This document shows positions 32,941 to 42,944 of a DNA stretch of 64,000 nt, one piece after another. Position 1 is the stretch's first letter; each line of letters starts with the position of its first letter. Origin of the DNA: Maribacter zhoushanensis. Lineage in GTDB: Bacteria > Bacteroidota > Bacteroidia > Flavobacteriales > Flavobacteriaceae. The translations under genes were made by a program, and so were the position numbers. The notes beneath the pieces are model-generated. The model was not told the DNA's origin. It ran no database searches and was given only the letters and a program-made list of their open reading frames with translations. The DNA is taken from assembly GCF_029350975.1 (NCBI RefSeq), contig NZ_JARKMR010000003.1, positions 517,869-581,868 on the forward strand, in the 5' to 3' direction.

Positions 32941-34101
32941 ATGCCTATATATCATAAACAGGGAGCGTTGCCACCTAAAAGGCATACGCAATTTAGAAAA
33001 CCAAATGGCGAATTGTACTCAGAGCAATTGTTCGGTACTATTGGTTTTGACGGTATGTCCTCTTTACTATATCACCATAACAGGCCAACAATGGTTAAGG
33101 AGATATTGAAGAGCACTGATGTTTCACCAAAAATTGCCTTAGAGAAGAATATACGTTCGTTAAAACTAGTGAGCTTTAATACGGCACCAAAAGATGATTT
33201 TTTAGATGCCCGCGAACCACTTTTGGTCAATAGTGATATAATTATCGGCGTAGCTGCACCACGAAAGTCGTTACGAGAGTATTTTTATAAGAATACAGAT
33301 GCCGACGAAATGCTGTTCATTCATAAAGGTACAGGTACGCTAAGAACTATTTTTGGGCAAATTAAGTTTGAGTATGGTGATTATCTAATAATACCAAGAG
33401 GAACCATTTATCAAATAGATTTTGATGGAGAGGACAATCGTATTTTGTTCGCTGAATCATACTCGCCGATATATACTCCTAAAAGATATAGAAATTGGTT
33501 TGGGCAGTTATTGGAGCATTCTCCTTTTTGTGAGCGCGATTATAAGTTGCCAGAGAATTTAGAAACTTTTACCGATACTCATGAGCACTTGATAAAAGTG
33601 AAGAAGCAAGGGGTTATACATGATATGGTCTATGTAGGTCATCCTTTTGATGTCGTTGGTTGGGATGGATATAATTTCCCGTACGGATTCTCAATTCACA
33701 ATTTTGAGCCCATTACTGGTAGAATTCACCAACCGCCACCGGTGCATCAAACTTTTGAAACAAATGCCTTTGTCATCTGTTCTTTTGTACCTAGGTTGTA
33801 TGATTATCATCCGCAGTCCATACCGGCACCTTACAATCACTCTAACATAGATTCAGATGAAATGCTGTATTATGTAGACGGCGATTTTATGAGCAGAAAC
33901 GGAGTGCAGCCAGGTAATATTTCATTGCATCCTGCAGGTATACCTCATGGTCCGCATCCAGGAGCTGCAGAAAGAAGTATAGGTCAAAAAGGGTCAGAAG
34001 AATTGGCGGTAATGATAGATACTTTTAAGCCATTAATGGTTACTGAAAATGCTTTAAAATTAGATGACGGTGATTATTACAAATCTTGGTTGGATAAATA
34101 A
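32941..34101 (+). CDS. hmgA: Homogentisate 1,2-dioxygenase
   Basis: Opens the aromatic ring of homogentisate to maleylacetoacetate using Fe(II) and O2. The 386-residue length is typical of the bacterial form. The cupin core is seen in MLFIHKGTGTLRTIFGQIKFEYGDYLIIPRGT (in two parts), and the active-site region with iron ligands in SDEMLYYVDGDFMSR and the C-terminal LHPAGIPHGPHPGA. The N-terminal half with LYHHNRPTMVKE is also family-like. It is followed 12 bp later by fahA. No maleylacetoacetate isomerase gene is present in the cluster; it may be elsewhere or the reaction may be spontaneous. Confidence 0.96.
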   Translation: MPIYHKQGALPPKRHTQFRKPNGELYSEQLFGTIGFDGMSSLLYHHNRPTMVKEILKSTDVSPKIALEKNIRSLKLVSFNTAPKDDFLDAREPLLVNSDIIIGVAAPRKSLREYFYKNTDADEMLFIHKGTGTLRTIFGQIKFEYGDYLIIPRGTIYQIDFDGEDNRILFAESYSPIYTPKRYRNWFGQLLEHSPFCERDYKLPENLETFTDTHEHLIKVKKQGVIHDMVYVGHPFDVVGWDGYNFPYGFSIHNFEPITGRIHQPPPVHQTFETNAFVICSFVPRLYDYHPQSIPAPYNHSNIDSDEMLYYVDGDFMSRNGVQPGNISLHPAGIPHGPHPGAAERSIGQKGSEELAVMIDTFKPLMVTENALKLDDGDYYKSWLDK

Positions 34102-34113
34102 AATAATACAAAC

Positions 34114-35349
34114 TTGACAACATTAAATACGTGGGTCCCAGTACCTGAAAAATCAGATTTTTCTATCTATAATCTCCCTTTTGGCATCTTCTCTAAAAAT
34201 ACGGAAGCACCTAAAGCAGGAATTGCCATTGGCGAACAGATTGTAGATTTAGCATTAGTGTCAGAGCTAGGTTTGTTAGATGTAGATGCCGGTTATTTTA
34301 AGAAATCTACCTTGAACGATTTTATAGCTTTAGGTAAAGAAATAACGAACAAGGTACGTTTAGATATTCAGAAGTTATTGGTGATAGAGAATTCGCCATT
34401 GAAAAATTACCCAGAAGTTTTTGTGCTACAGAAAGATGCTAGAATGCATTTGCCTGTTCACGTAGGTGATTATACAGATTTTTATTCCAGTATAGAACAT
34501 GCCACCAATGTGGGTAAAATGTTTCGTGATCCAGAGAATGCTTTATTACCAAATTGGAGACATATTCCTGTGGGGTATCATGGTCGTGCATCATCTATTG
34601 TGGTGAGTGGCACTGAGATTAGAAGACCAATGGGGCAGGTGAAAACTAATGATATGAAAGCACCGGTTTTTCAAGCATCTAATCGGTTAGATTTTGAATT
34701 GGAAATGGGTTTCATAGTTGGTAAGAGTACTGAATTAGGTGAACGTGTTTCAACTAAAGATGCGGCTAATCATATTTTCGGATTAGTGCTGTTCAATGAC
34801 TGGTCTGCTCGCGATATCCAGAAATGGGAATACGTGCCGTTAGGACCGTTTTTAGGGAAAAGCTTTGCATCATCTATGTCACCGTGGATTGTTACGTTAG
34901 AAGCCTTAGAACCATTTAAGATTAAAGGTCCAGAACAAGAACCAGAAGTGCTTTCGTATTTAGAGTACGAGGGAGATAGAAATTATGACATACAATTAGA
35001 AGTATCTATGTCTACTTCAACATCAGAAGATATCACCATTAGCAAATCTAATTTCAAATATATGTATTGGAATATGATGCAGCAATTGGCACACCATACC
35101 GTAAACGGCTGCAATATCAATGTAGGCGATGTAATGGCATCTGGTACCATTTCAGGAAAAGACGAAAGTTCGTATGGTTCGTTGTTGGAAATCTCTTGGG
35201 GAGGTAAAAAGCCGTTTGAATTAAAGGACGGAAGCAAACGTACTTTTATAGAAAACAATGATACGGTAACAATGCGAGGGTTCGCAGAAAAAGAAGGTAA
35301 GAGAGTAGGTTTTGGAGAAGTAACGGGAACCATTTTACCAAGTAGATAA
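34114..35349 (+). CDS. fahA: Fumarylacetoacetase
   Basis: Hydrolyses fumarylacetoacetate to fumarate and acetoacetate, the last step of tyrosine degradation. 411 residues with an N-terminal SH3-like domain (SDFSIYNLPFGIFSKN) and the FAH barrel: YTDFYSSIEHATNVGKMFRD holds the metal Asp and catalytic residues, followed by PVGYHGRASSIVVSG, FELEMGFIVG and VLFNDWSARDIQKWEYVPLG. The start is a TTG at 34114, because no ATG occurs before the conserved part; it lies 12 bp after the hmgA stop, in keeping with coupled translation. Confidence 0.95.
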   Translation: MTTLNTWVPVPEKSDFSIYNLPFGIFSKNTEAPKAGIAIGEQIVDLALVSELGLLDVDAGYFKKSTLNDFIALGKEITNKVRLDIQKLLVIENSPLKNYPEVFVLQKDARMHLPVHVGDYTDFYSSIEHATNVGKMFRDPENALLPNWRHIPVGYHGRASSIVVSGTEIRRPMGQVKTNDMKAPVFQASNRLDFELEMGFIVGKSTELGERVSTKDAANHIFGLVLFNDWSARDIQKWEYVPLGPFLGKSFASSMSPWIVTLEALEPFKIKGPEQEPEVLSYLEYEGDRNYDIQLEVSMSTSTSEDITISKSNFKYMYWNMMQQLAHHTVNGCNINVGDVMASGTISGKDESSYGSLLEISWGGKKPFELKDGSKRTFIENNDTVTMRGFAEKEGKRVGFGEVTGTILPSR

Positions 35350-35380
35350 AACAACATAATTCACGATATAAGTTTATAAC

Positions 35381-36277
35381 ATGTCACATAACGAAGAAAT
35401 CAATTCTATAGATCCAAATAATATTTCTCAACAAGAATTACATGGGTATTTATTATCTGCCGTAGCACCAAGACCTATTTGTTTTGCTAGTACTGTTGAT
35501 AAAGATGGGAATGTAAATTTGAGTCCGTTTAGTTATTTTAATCTATTCAGTGTAAATCCGCCAATGATGGTTTTTTCACCTTCTAGAAGAGGTCGTGATA
35601 ATACCACTAAGCATACATTAGAGAATGTATTAGAGGTAAAGGAAACGGTAATCAATATTGTGAATTATGACATGGTAGAGCAAATGTCATTGTCAAGTAC
35701 TGAGTATGGCGACGGCGTAAATGAATTTGTAAAAGCAGGTTTTACGCAAGTACCAAGTGATAAGGTTCAGCCGCCAAGAGTAGGTGAGGCACCGGTTGCT
35801 TTTGAGTGTGTAGTAGACCGAGTAATTGCATTGGGTGACGGACCGGGAGCTGGTAATTTGGTGCTAGCCAAAGTGGTTCAGATTCACGTAAAGAAAGCCT
35901 TTTTAGATGCGGAAGGAAAATTAGATACTCCTAAGTTAGATCTAGTAGCTCGTATGGGGGGAAATTGGTATTGTAGGGCTAATGGCGATGCTTTATTTGA
36001 AATCCCTAAACCAATCCGTACAAAGGGCATCGGTGTAGATATGTTACCGGAAGCGGTACAGAACAGTACGGTGTTAACAGGTAACAATTTAGGTAGGTTA
36101 GGTAATTTGGAACAACTGCCAACCAAAGAAGCTATAGTTGCGATTGCAGAACACGCTGAGGTAAGATCAATTTTAAATGGAGATGAAAGTGTTACCGCTT
36201 TACATAAACTAGCGCAACAGTGGTTGGCAGATGGTAAAACGGAAGATGCCTTGGCATTGCTACATTTGGGGGTTTAG
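35381..36277 (+). CDS. Flavin reductase family protein (FMN split barrel)
   Basis: A 298-residue protein with a flavin-reductase-like split barrel: LLSAVAPRPICFASTVDKDGNVNLSPFSYFN and NPPMMVFSPSRRGRDNTTKHTLENV, the FMN-binding stretch. It likely binds FMN and reduces it or another acceptor with NAD(P)H. The C-terminal 70 residues (EAVQNSTVLTGNNLGRLGNL and after) are an extra tail. It is 31 bp after fahA, thus the last gene of the tyrosine operon; why a flavin protein belongs there is not known. It may support an oxygenase or detoxify a quinone formed from homogentisate. Confidence 0.9.
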   Translation: MSHNEEINSIDPNNISQQELHGYLLSAVAPRPICFASTVDKDGNVNLSPFSYFNLFSVNPPMMVFSPSRRGRDNTTKHTLENVLEVKETVINIVNYDMVEQMSLSSTEYGDGVNEFVKAGFTQVPSDKVQPPRVGEAPVAFECVVDRVIALGDGPGAGNLVLAKVVQIHVKKAFLDAEGKLDTPKLDLVARMGGNWYCRANGDALFEIPKPIRTKGIGVDMLPEAVQNSTVLTGNNLGRLGNLEQLPTKEAIVAIAEHAEVRSILNGDESVTALHKLAQQWLADGKTEDALALLHLGV

Positions 36278-36279
36278 CA

Positions 36280-36849
36280 TTACTCCGCTTTCTCATAAGC
36301 CTCCTTCAACCAATCGGTCAGTTCCTCATCAACCTGCCTAATATCTGTAAGTTGTACTCGGTGTGTACACATACTTCCAAAAGGTCCGGAAGATTCTAGT
36401 CGGTCTGTGGTTGATTTATCTTTTATTTTAAGTCCTAAGTCTATTCTAGTTTTGGTAGCGGGTTTGATTAAAGCGAATTGCTTTTTGCGAATAACGCTTA
36501 CAGTGGTTTTCTTTGGGGTAACGGTAACATCATCGCCAAATGTCGTCACTACCTTTAAAAGGGCTTCGTAAATTGGGATTAGGTTTTCCTTGCCTTTATA
36601 TTGTTGATTGACCAAATCTGTAGGTGAATTGTTTTCTTCTTTGGATAAGGTGACTATGGTATTTGCAAACCCATGAGTAACACCATGTTCTTTCTTTAAA
36701 TAATTGACACCTTCTAAATGTTTAGTAAAAGATTTTGTTTTCAGAATTGATTTCCATTCACTTAAAGACTTGCCGGTTTTCTCTGGCATATTATCAATCA
36801 TGGTTTGTAGTGCCTTTTCCATTTTCTTAGGTTTGGTTGAACACATCAA
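36280..36849 (-). CDS. DUF4287 / DUF5655 domain protein
   Basis: A 189-residue cytosolic protein. The N-terminal part (about 10-75; QTMIDNMPEKTGKSLSEWKSIL, LKKEHGVTHGFANTIV) is of the DUF4287 type and the C-terminal part (LIPIYEALLKVVTTFGDDV, then KKTTVSVIRKKQFALIKP) of the DUF5655 type, domains common in small Bacteroidetes proteins of unknown activity. A start at the Met ten codons in (36822) is equally possible. It converges with the flavin reductase gene with only 2 bp between the stops, so it is a separate unit. Confidence 0.8.
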   Translation of the reverse strand: MMCSTKPKKMEKALQTMIDNMPEKTGKSLSEWKSILKTKSFTKHLEGVNYLKKEHGVTHGFANTIVTLSKEENNSPTDLVNQQYKGKENLIPIYEALLKVVTTFGDDVTVTPKKTTVSVIRKKQFALIKPATKTRIDLGLKIKDKSTTDRLESSGPFGSMCTHRVQLTDIRQVDEELTDWLKEAYEKAE

Positions 36850-37047
36850 TTTACAAAAATTAAAATCATCCTTCTATTCCTTTTAATACATCCGCAGAAA
36901 AACAAGAATTACGTCTTATCATTATGAATCTTTCAATAAAATACGTTCCAACTTTAATATGAATAATAATTTTAGGAATAATGGCTGGTAATCTCTAATT
37001 GCTAATATTAGTTGTTATATTAGGTAATACCGAAATTCCACAACCAC

Positions 37048-40000
37048 ATGGCATTAAAAGTTGCGATCAAACACAAGACAAAATATATTTATGATAGAAG
37101 TATAAATCTATCTCCTCACATATTTAGGTTAAGACCTGCGCCACATAGTAGAACACCTATCGAAGCATATTCTATAAAAATTAAACCTGAGAATCATTTT
37201 TTCAATTGGCAACAAGATCCTTTTGGAAATTATATGGCAAGAATTGTATTTCCAGATAAGACCACAGAGCTTTCTGTAGATGTAGAAATCATTGCCGATT
37301 TAAAGACAATAAATCCGTTCGATTTTTTCGTGGAAGAATCTTGTGAGGAATTTCCTTTCAAGTATTCAGAAGAAGCAAAGAAAGAACTTTTACCTTATTT
37401 GGAGAAGGTTGAAAGTGGTCCATTATTAAAAAAATGGGTAGATGATATAGACTTGACTCCGAAACGAAGCATTGATTTTTTAATCGGTCTCAACAGTAAG
37501 TTATACAATCACTTAGATTATACGTTGCGTATGGAACCTGGTGTGCAGACCTGTGAAGAAACCTTAGAAGCCAAATTAGGGTCTTGTAGGGATTTTGCTT
37601 GGTTATTGGTGCAGACACTTCGTCATTTAGGATTGGCGGCACGTTTTGTATCGGGTTATTTGGTACAATTGAAGTCGGATGAAAAGTCATTGGATGGTCC
37701 TTCTGGTCCAGAAGAAGATTTTACAGATTTACACGCATGGGCAGAAGTGTATTTGCCAGGTGCCGGTTGGATTGGTTTAGACGCCACATCAGGACTTTTT
37801 ACCGGCGAGGGGCATATTCCGCTTGCATGTACGCCATCATATGAGAGTGCTGCTCCGGTAAGTGGTTATAGTGATTTTGCAGAAACGACTTTTGAATTTG
37901 AAAATTCGGTTACTCGAATATTTGAATCGCCTCGTGTTACCAAACCATATACAGAAGAACAGTGGAACGCTATTTACAATCTTGGTTTTAAAGTAGAAGA
38001 AGAATTACAGGCTAATGATGTGCGATTAACCATGGGTGGTGAACCTACTTTTGTTTCTATAGACGATATGGAATCTGAAGAGTGGAATACCGCAGCAGAT
38101 GGTCAGCACAAAAGAGAATTGGCGAGTAAGCTATCTACAAGATTGTTAGAAGTTTTTGGTAAAGGCGGAGTTCTGCATCACGCTCAAGGTAAATGGTACC
38201 CGGGTGAGGCTTTACCTCGTTGGTTGATCGGTATTCACTGGAGAAAAGATGGAAAACCAATTTGGAACGATCCAAGCTTATTGGCATCTTTTTCTGAGGA
38301 ATATAAAATGCCAAGGAATATTACCAAACGATTTTTAAAGACTTTAGGTGGGTATTTAGGTTGTAAGACCAATAGTGTAATACCTGCATATGAAGATGCA
38401 TTTTATTTTTTATGGGAAGAGAGTAAGCTGCCCGTAGACGTAGATCCTAAAAAATATAATAAGGACGATAGCCACCTACGTAGAAAACTAGGTGAGATAT
38501 TGGAAAAAGGCATTGGTGAAGCGGTAGGTCATGTATATCCGCTGACCAAAAAGAATAATAAATGGCTAACCAATAAGTGGAAGTTCAGAAATAAACACTT
38601 GTTGTTGACACCTGGTAATTCTGCAATTGGTTTAAGGTTACCTTTGGCGGCTCTGCCAAAAGATCCACCAATACCGTCAGAACCTACGGCAGAAGTAGAG
38701 TTGTTTGAAAATACACCGGACTTACCAAATTCGAGCGATGCTTTAGAAAAAAGGCTTAAGCTAAAATCATCATCTCATCCAAGAAAACACCCTTATGTAA
38801 GAACAGCTATTTGTGCAGAAGTACGTGAAAGTAAATTGTTCTTATACTTACCGCCACTAGATAGTGCTGAAGACTTTTTAGATTTGGTAGCAAGTATAGA
38901 AGCCACTGCAAAAGAATTGAAGGTTCCGGTAGTTTTAGAGGGCTATGAACCACCAAGAGATAACAGGTTAGAAGTATTAAAGGTAACTCCAGATCCGGGG
39001 GTGATAGAGGTAAATGTACATCCGGCGAAAAACTGGCAAGAACTTACCGATAATACGTTGACATTATATGCCGAAGCAAAACAAGCACGTTTAGGTACGG
39101 AAAAATTTATGTTAGATGGCAAACACACCGGTACCGGTGGTGGTAACCATGTAACTTTGGGTGGTGTAACACCTGCCGATAGTCCGCTGTTACGTAATCC
39201 GCAGTTGTTACGAAGTCTTTTGACCTTCTGGCAACATCATCCTGGATTGTCATATTTATTTTCAGGAGCGTTTATTGGTCCAACTAGTCAAGCACCACGT
39301 GTAGATGAGGCAAGATTGGAAAATCTGTATGAACTTGAAATCGCTTTTTCTCAAATACCCGATGATAAGGAAGTCCCTTTTTGGATTACGGATAGGTTGT
39401 TTAGACACTTGTTGACAGATATTACCGGCAATACCCATAGGGCAGAATTCTGTATAGATAAATTGTATTCGCCAGATTCATCTTCTGGGCGCTTAGGTAT
39501 TTTAGAGCTACGTGCTTTTGATATGCCGCCCCATGCGCAAATGAGTTTAATGCAAATGTTATTGGTGCGTACCCTAGTGTCATGGTTTTGGAAAAAACCG
39601 TACAAGCACAAGTTGGTACGTTGGGGCACAGAATTACACGATAAATTTTTGTTAGAGCATTATGTAAAAGAAGATATCAAGGATATTGTAGAACAGTTGA
39701 ACGAAGCAGGATATCCTTTTAAATTAGACTGGTTTGATCCATTTTTTGAATTCCGTTTTCCTCTTTATGGTATGGTAGATGTTAACTCCATTCAGATGGA
39801 ACTGCGCATGGCCATAGAACCTTGGAATGTGCTTGGAGAAGAAATGACGGGCGGCGGTACATCACGTTATGTAGATTCTTCTTTAGAACGTGTACAGGTT
39901 AAAGTCAATAATTTCAATAACAAACGTTACACATTAACCTGTAACGGTGTAAAAATTGAATTAAGCGCTACCGGTACAAAAGGGGAATATGTAGCAGGAG

Positions 40001-40371
40001 TTCGTTTTAAAGCTTGGGAGCCGTGGTCTGCATTGCACCCAACAATTGGTGTAGATACGCCGTTGGTTTTTGATATTGTTGATGATTGGAACGATAAGTC
40101 AATTGGTGGTTGCACCTATTTTGTGGCACACCCAGGTGGTAGATCTTATGATACCTATCCAGTAAATAGTTTAGAGGCAGAATCAAGAAGAATCAATAGA
40201 TTTTGGGATATTGGTATGACACAAGATGAGGTTACTCCTACAGAATTGGTCGCTTCAACAAATTTTACGGGTAGAATGGTAGAACCTAAGAAAGGTTCAA
40301 ATACATTTGCATACAAAGAGATGCCTGTAAATCCTGAATATCCACATGTGACGGATTTACGTAAGAAGTAA
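37048..40371 (+). CDS. Transglutaminase-like / DUF2126 protein
   Basis: A 1107-residue protein. Residues 1-80 are the bacterial transglutaminase N-terminal domain (IKHKTKYIYDRSINLSPHIFRLRP), and about 150-270 hold the transglutaminase core with the Cys in AKLGSCRDFAWLLVQ, His in DLHAWAEVYLPG and Asp in WIGLDATSGLF. The remaining 800 residues are the DUF2126 region (LTMGGEPTFVSID, GKWYPGEALPRWLIGIHWR, HTGTGGGNHVTLGG), which resembles glutamine synthetase/COOH-NH2 ligase enzymes. It belongs to a known conserved trio with a circularly permuted ATP-grasp and a second transglutaminase, predicted by Aravind and colleagues to build or modify peptides. No signal peptide. The product is unknown. Confidence 0.93.
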   Translation: MALKVAIKHKTKYIYDRSINLSPHIFRLRPAPHSRTPIEAYSIKIKPENHFFNWQQDPFGNYMARIVFPDKTTELSVDVEIIADLKTINPFDFFVEESCEEFPFKYSEEAKKELLPYLEKVESGPLLKKWVDDIDLTPKRSIDFLIGLNSKLYNHLDYTLRMEPGVQTCEETLEAKLGSCRDFAWLLVQTLRHLGLAARFVSGYLVQLKSDEKSLDGPSGPEEDFTDLHAWAEVYLPGAGWIGLDATSGLFTGEGHIPLACTPSYESAAPVSGYSDFAETTFEFENSVTRIFESPRVTKPYTEEQWNAIYNLGFKVEEELQANDVRLTMGGEPTFVSIDDMESEEWNTAADGQHKRELASKLSTRLLEVFGKGGVLHHAQGKWYPGEALPRWLIGIHWRKDGKPIWNDPSLLASFSEEYKMPRNITKRFLKTLGGYLGCKTNSVIPAYEDAFYFLWEESKLPVDVDPKKYNKDDSHLRRKLGEILEKGIGEAVGHVYPLTKKNNKWLTNKWKFRNKHLLLTPGNSAIGLRLPLAALPKDPPIPSEPTAEVELFENTPDLPNSSDALEKRLKLKSSSHPRKHPYVRTAICAEVRESKLFLYLPPLDSAEDFLDLVASIEATAKELKVPVVLEGYEPPRDNRLEVLKVTPDPGVIEVNVHPAKNWQELTDNTLTLYAEAKQARLGTEKFMLDGKHTGTGGGNHVTLGGVTPADSPLLRNPQLLRSLLTFWQHHPGLSYLFSGAFIGPTSQAPRVDEARLENLYELEIAFSQIPDDKEVPFWITDRLFRHLLTDITGNTHRAEFCIDKLYSPDSSSGRLGILELRAFDMPPHAQMSLMQMLLVRTLVSWFWKKPYKHKLVRWGTELHDKFLLEHYVKEDIKDIVEQLNEAGYPFKLDWFDPFFEFRFPLYGMVDVNSIQMELRMAIEPWNVLGEEMTGGGTSRYVDSSLERVQVKVNNFNNKRYTLTCNGVKIELSATGTKGEYVAGVRFKAWEPWSALHPTIGVDTPLVFDIVDDWNDKSIGGCTYFVAHPGGRSYDTYPVNSLEAESRRINRFWDIGMTQDEVTPTELVASTNFTGRMVEPKKGSNTFAYKEMPVNPEYPHVTDLRKK

Positions 40372-40382
40372 ATGAAGAGGTA

Positions 40383-42944
40383 ATGCCAACAACAAAAACA
40401 AACTGGTTCAATAATTATAGTACCCAACGCGGCAATGATGAAATGTATGCGTTGAACAATGGTATGAAACCCTATTGGACAAAATTATTAAAGGGTTTTG
40501 ATTCTTTGGGAGTCACCGGTATAAATGCTAGGCAAAAAGATATTGACTGGTTATTGTCAGAAAATGGAGTAACCTATAATGTATACAATGACCCTAAGGG
40601 AATGCATAGGCCATGGAATTTGAATGTAATTCCTTTTATGTTGCACCAAGATGAATGGACAAAAGTTGAAGAGGGATTAAAACAAAGGGCAGAACTGCTA
40701 AATTTGGTTTTAAAAGATGTCTATGGTGAGCGAAAACTTATTAAAAATGGAATAGTTCCTTTTGAAGTAATTTATGGTCATCGCGGTTTTCTAAGACAAT
40801 GTTCAGATATGGAGCTTCAGTTAGAGAAATATTTGTCCATATATGCAGCAGATCTTTGCCGTGGTACAGATGGGCGATTATGGGTTGTAAATGACCGTAC
40901 AGAAGCACCATCTGGTATGGGTTATGCATTAGAGAACAGATCAACAACAAGTAGGATTTTACCGGATATGTATGCCGATATGAAGGTTAAGCGCTTGTCA
41001 GGTTTTTTCCAAGAGTTCAATCAAATGCTTATTGATGCCGCACCTGGTAAAAAAGAAAATCCGAATATTGTTATTCTTACGCCCGGCTCTCATAACGAAA
41101 CCTATTTTGAACATGCCTATATGGCTTCATTTTTAGGTTATCCTTTGGTACAAGGAAATGATTTGGTGGTGAGAGATGGCTTTCTTTGGATGAAATCGTT
41201 ACAAGGTTTAAAACAGATAGATGTTGTATTACGTAGGGTAGACGATGCTTTTACAGATCCTTTGGAACTGCGTGAAGATTCACATTTAGGTGTAGCGGGA
41301 TTATTGGATGTCGTAAGAAGAAAAAATGTCGCCGTTATTAACCCTATAGGAAGCGGTGTTATAGAAAACCCTGGTTTAATACCCTTTATGCCAGCAATTG
41401 CCAAGTATTTCATGGATGAGGACTTGAAACTACCGCAAATAGCATCTTGGTGGTGTGGGCAAGAGAAAGAAAGGAATTATGTACTTAAGAATATATCAAA
41501 ATTAGTAATCAAAAGAATAGACCGCACCAATAGGGAGAGTATCTATTTTGGTGAACAAATGAGTGAAGAAGAACTAGATGATCTTATAAAAGTTATTCTA
41601 GAACGCCCGTATAGATTTGTAGCCCAAGAACGGATCAATTTTTCTACGGCACCTAATTTTAGCGAAAAAGAATTAGAACCTAGAAATGTGGTGGCCAGAG
41701 CATTTTGCATTGCTTCAAAAGAACAATATGCAGTAATGCCGGGAGGTTTGGTAAGGGTAGCTCCAGATGGTGAAACGGTAAGGGTATCTAACCAAAGGGG
41801 CGGTACAAGTAAAGATTTTTGGATTTTAGATGATGCTAATCTAAAAGAAGATAAAAATAGAAATTGGCAACAAAAGTCATCTATAGCTATTTCTGGTCTG
41901 GACGATTTACCTAGTCTAACGGCAGAGAATTTATATTGGGCGGGCCGTTATGTTGGTCGTACCCTGGTTAACGCAAGATTTTTGCGAACCGTAATGCGCC
42001 AAATGGCCATAGATCAAAAAAGGGCGGAAAAACCAGATTCGGAAAAGCTCACGGTACTGTTCAAAGCTGTTACACAACTAACAGGTACATACCCAGGATT
42101 CATAGGTAAGGATGAAGACGGTAAGTTGGCAATGGACAATCCGTATGAAGAAATGTTATCGGTTATTCTAGATAAAAATAGAATAGGTAGTCTGGCACAT
42201 ACAATAAGTATGTTCAGTAATTCTTACTACTCCATTCGTAATCTTTGGTCTTCTGATATGTGGCGTGTGTTTGAAAATATTCAGCAAATTTGGACTTCAC
42301 TTGTAGACGGTGAAGATCATTCCATAAATAAAATACTTAAGGTTTTAAATCAATTAATTACTCGCTTAATAGCTTTTATGGGGTTAATTGAAGAAAGTAT
42401 CATGGTACAGCAAGGTTTGTTGCTATACTTTATTGGTTTACAATTAGAGCAAAGTACTTTGAACATTACAAAATGTAGGGCATTGTTGACTATAAAGTAT
42501 GATGAGCAAGTAGAGTACGATCTGTTAGAGTATTTATTGACCAGTCATGAAAGTTTAAATATATATAGGTACAGTTACCGTTCTCATATAGAGTTGGCAC
42601 ATGTGTTAGATTTAGTGGTTTTTGATCTTGATTATGCCCGTTCATTAACTTTTATGATCAACCGTATTCAGAAAGATATAGCACGGTTACCGCATTCAAA
42701 ATATGACCACCAATTAAACAATTACCAAAAATATATTTTTGAGGCGTTCTCTAAGTTAAGGTTGGCAGAGTCTACAAAATTGGCACAAACCAATTCTGAA
42801 ACAGATTTTAAACGAGGAGAATTGGATACGCTATTAAATGAGCTTTCAGATTTGTTGTACAAAGCATCACAATCCATCTCAAATACTTATTTCAATCATA
42901 CAGACAAACAGACCCAATTGTTTACACAGTCTTTTCCTATTTGA
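40383..42944 (+). CDS. Circularly permuted ATP-grasp / alpha-E protein
   Basis: An 853-residue fusion. The first about 480 residues are a circularly permuted ATP-grasp (PWNLNVIPFMLHQDEW, RGTDGRLWVVNDRTEAPSGMGYALENR, ILTPGSHNETYFEHAY, FVAQERINFSTAPNF), a putative ATP-dependent carboxylate-amine ligase. Residues from about 510 to 840 form the all-helical alpha-E domain (NLYWAGRYVGRTLVNARFL, RIGSLAHTISMFSNSYYSIRNL). These two parts are separate genes (COG2308, COG2307) in many bacteria and are fused here. It starts 11 bp after the DUF2126 gene and overlaps the following transglutaminase by 4 bp (ATGA), so the trio is one operon. Confidence 0.93.
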   Translation: MPTTKTNWFNNYSTQRGNDEMYALNNGMKPYWTKLLKGFDSLGVTGINARQKDIDWLLSENGVTYNVYNDPKGMHRPWNLNVIPFMLHQDEWTKVEEGLKQRAELLNLVLKDVYGERKLIKNGIVPFEVIYGHRGFLRQCSDMELQLEKYLSIYAADLCRGTDGRLWVVNDRTEAPSGMGYALENRSTTSRILPDMYADMKVKRLSGFFQEFNQMLIDAAPGKKENPNIVILTPGSHNETYFEHAYMASFLGYPLVQGNDLVVRDGFLWMKSLQGLKQIDVVLRRVDDAFTDPLELREDSHLGVAGLLDVVRRKNVAVINPIGSGVIENPGLIPFMPAIAKYFMDEDLKLPQIASWWCGQEKERNYVLKNISKLVIKRIDRTNRESIYFGEQMSEEELDDLIKVILERPYRFVAQERINFSTAPNFSEKELEPRNVVARAFCIASKEQYAVMPGGLVRVAPDGETVRVSNQRGGTSKDFWILDDANLKEDKNRNWQQKSSIAISGLDDLPSLTAENLYWAGRYVGRTLVNARFLRTVMRQMAIDQKRAEKPDSEKLTVLFKAVTQLTGTYPGFIGKDEDGKLAMDNPYEEMLSVILDKNRIGSLAHTISMFSNSYYSIRNLWSSDMWRVFENIQQIWTSLVDGEDHSINKILKVLNQLITRLIAFMGLIEESIMVQQGLLLYFIGLQLEQSTLNITKCRALLTIKYDEQVEYDLLEYLLTSHESLNIYRYSYRSHIELAHVLDLVVFDLDYARSLTFMINRIQKDIARLPHSKYDHQLNNYQKYIFEAFSKLRLAESTKLAQTNSETDFKRGELDTLLNELSDLLYKASQSISNTYFNHTDKQTQLFTQSFPI

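Noticed and set aside
34983-35357. 124-aa minus-strand ORF antisense to fumarylacetoacetase
   Set aside because: Shadow frame with no family features, overlapping a well-supported gene.
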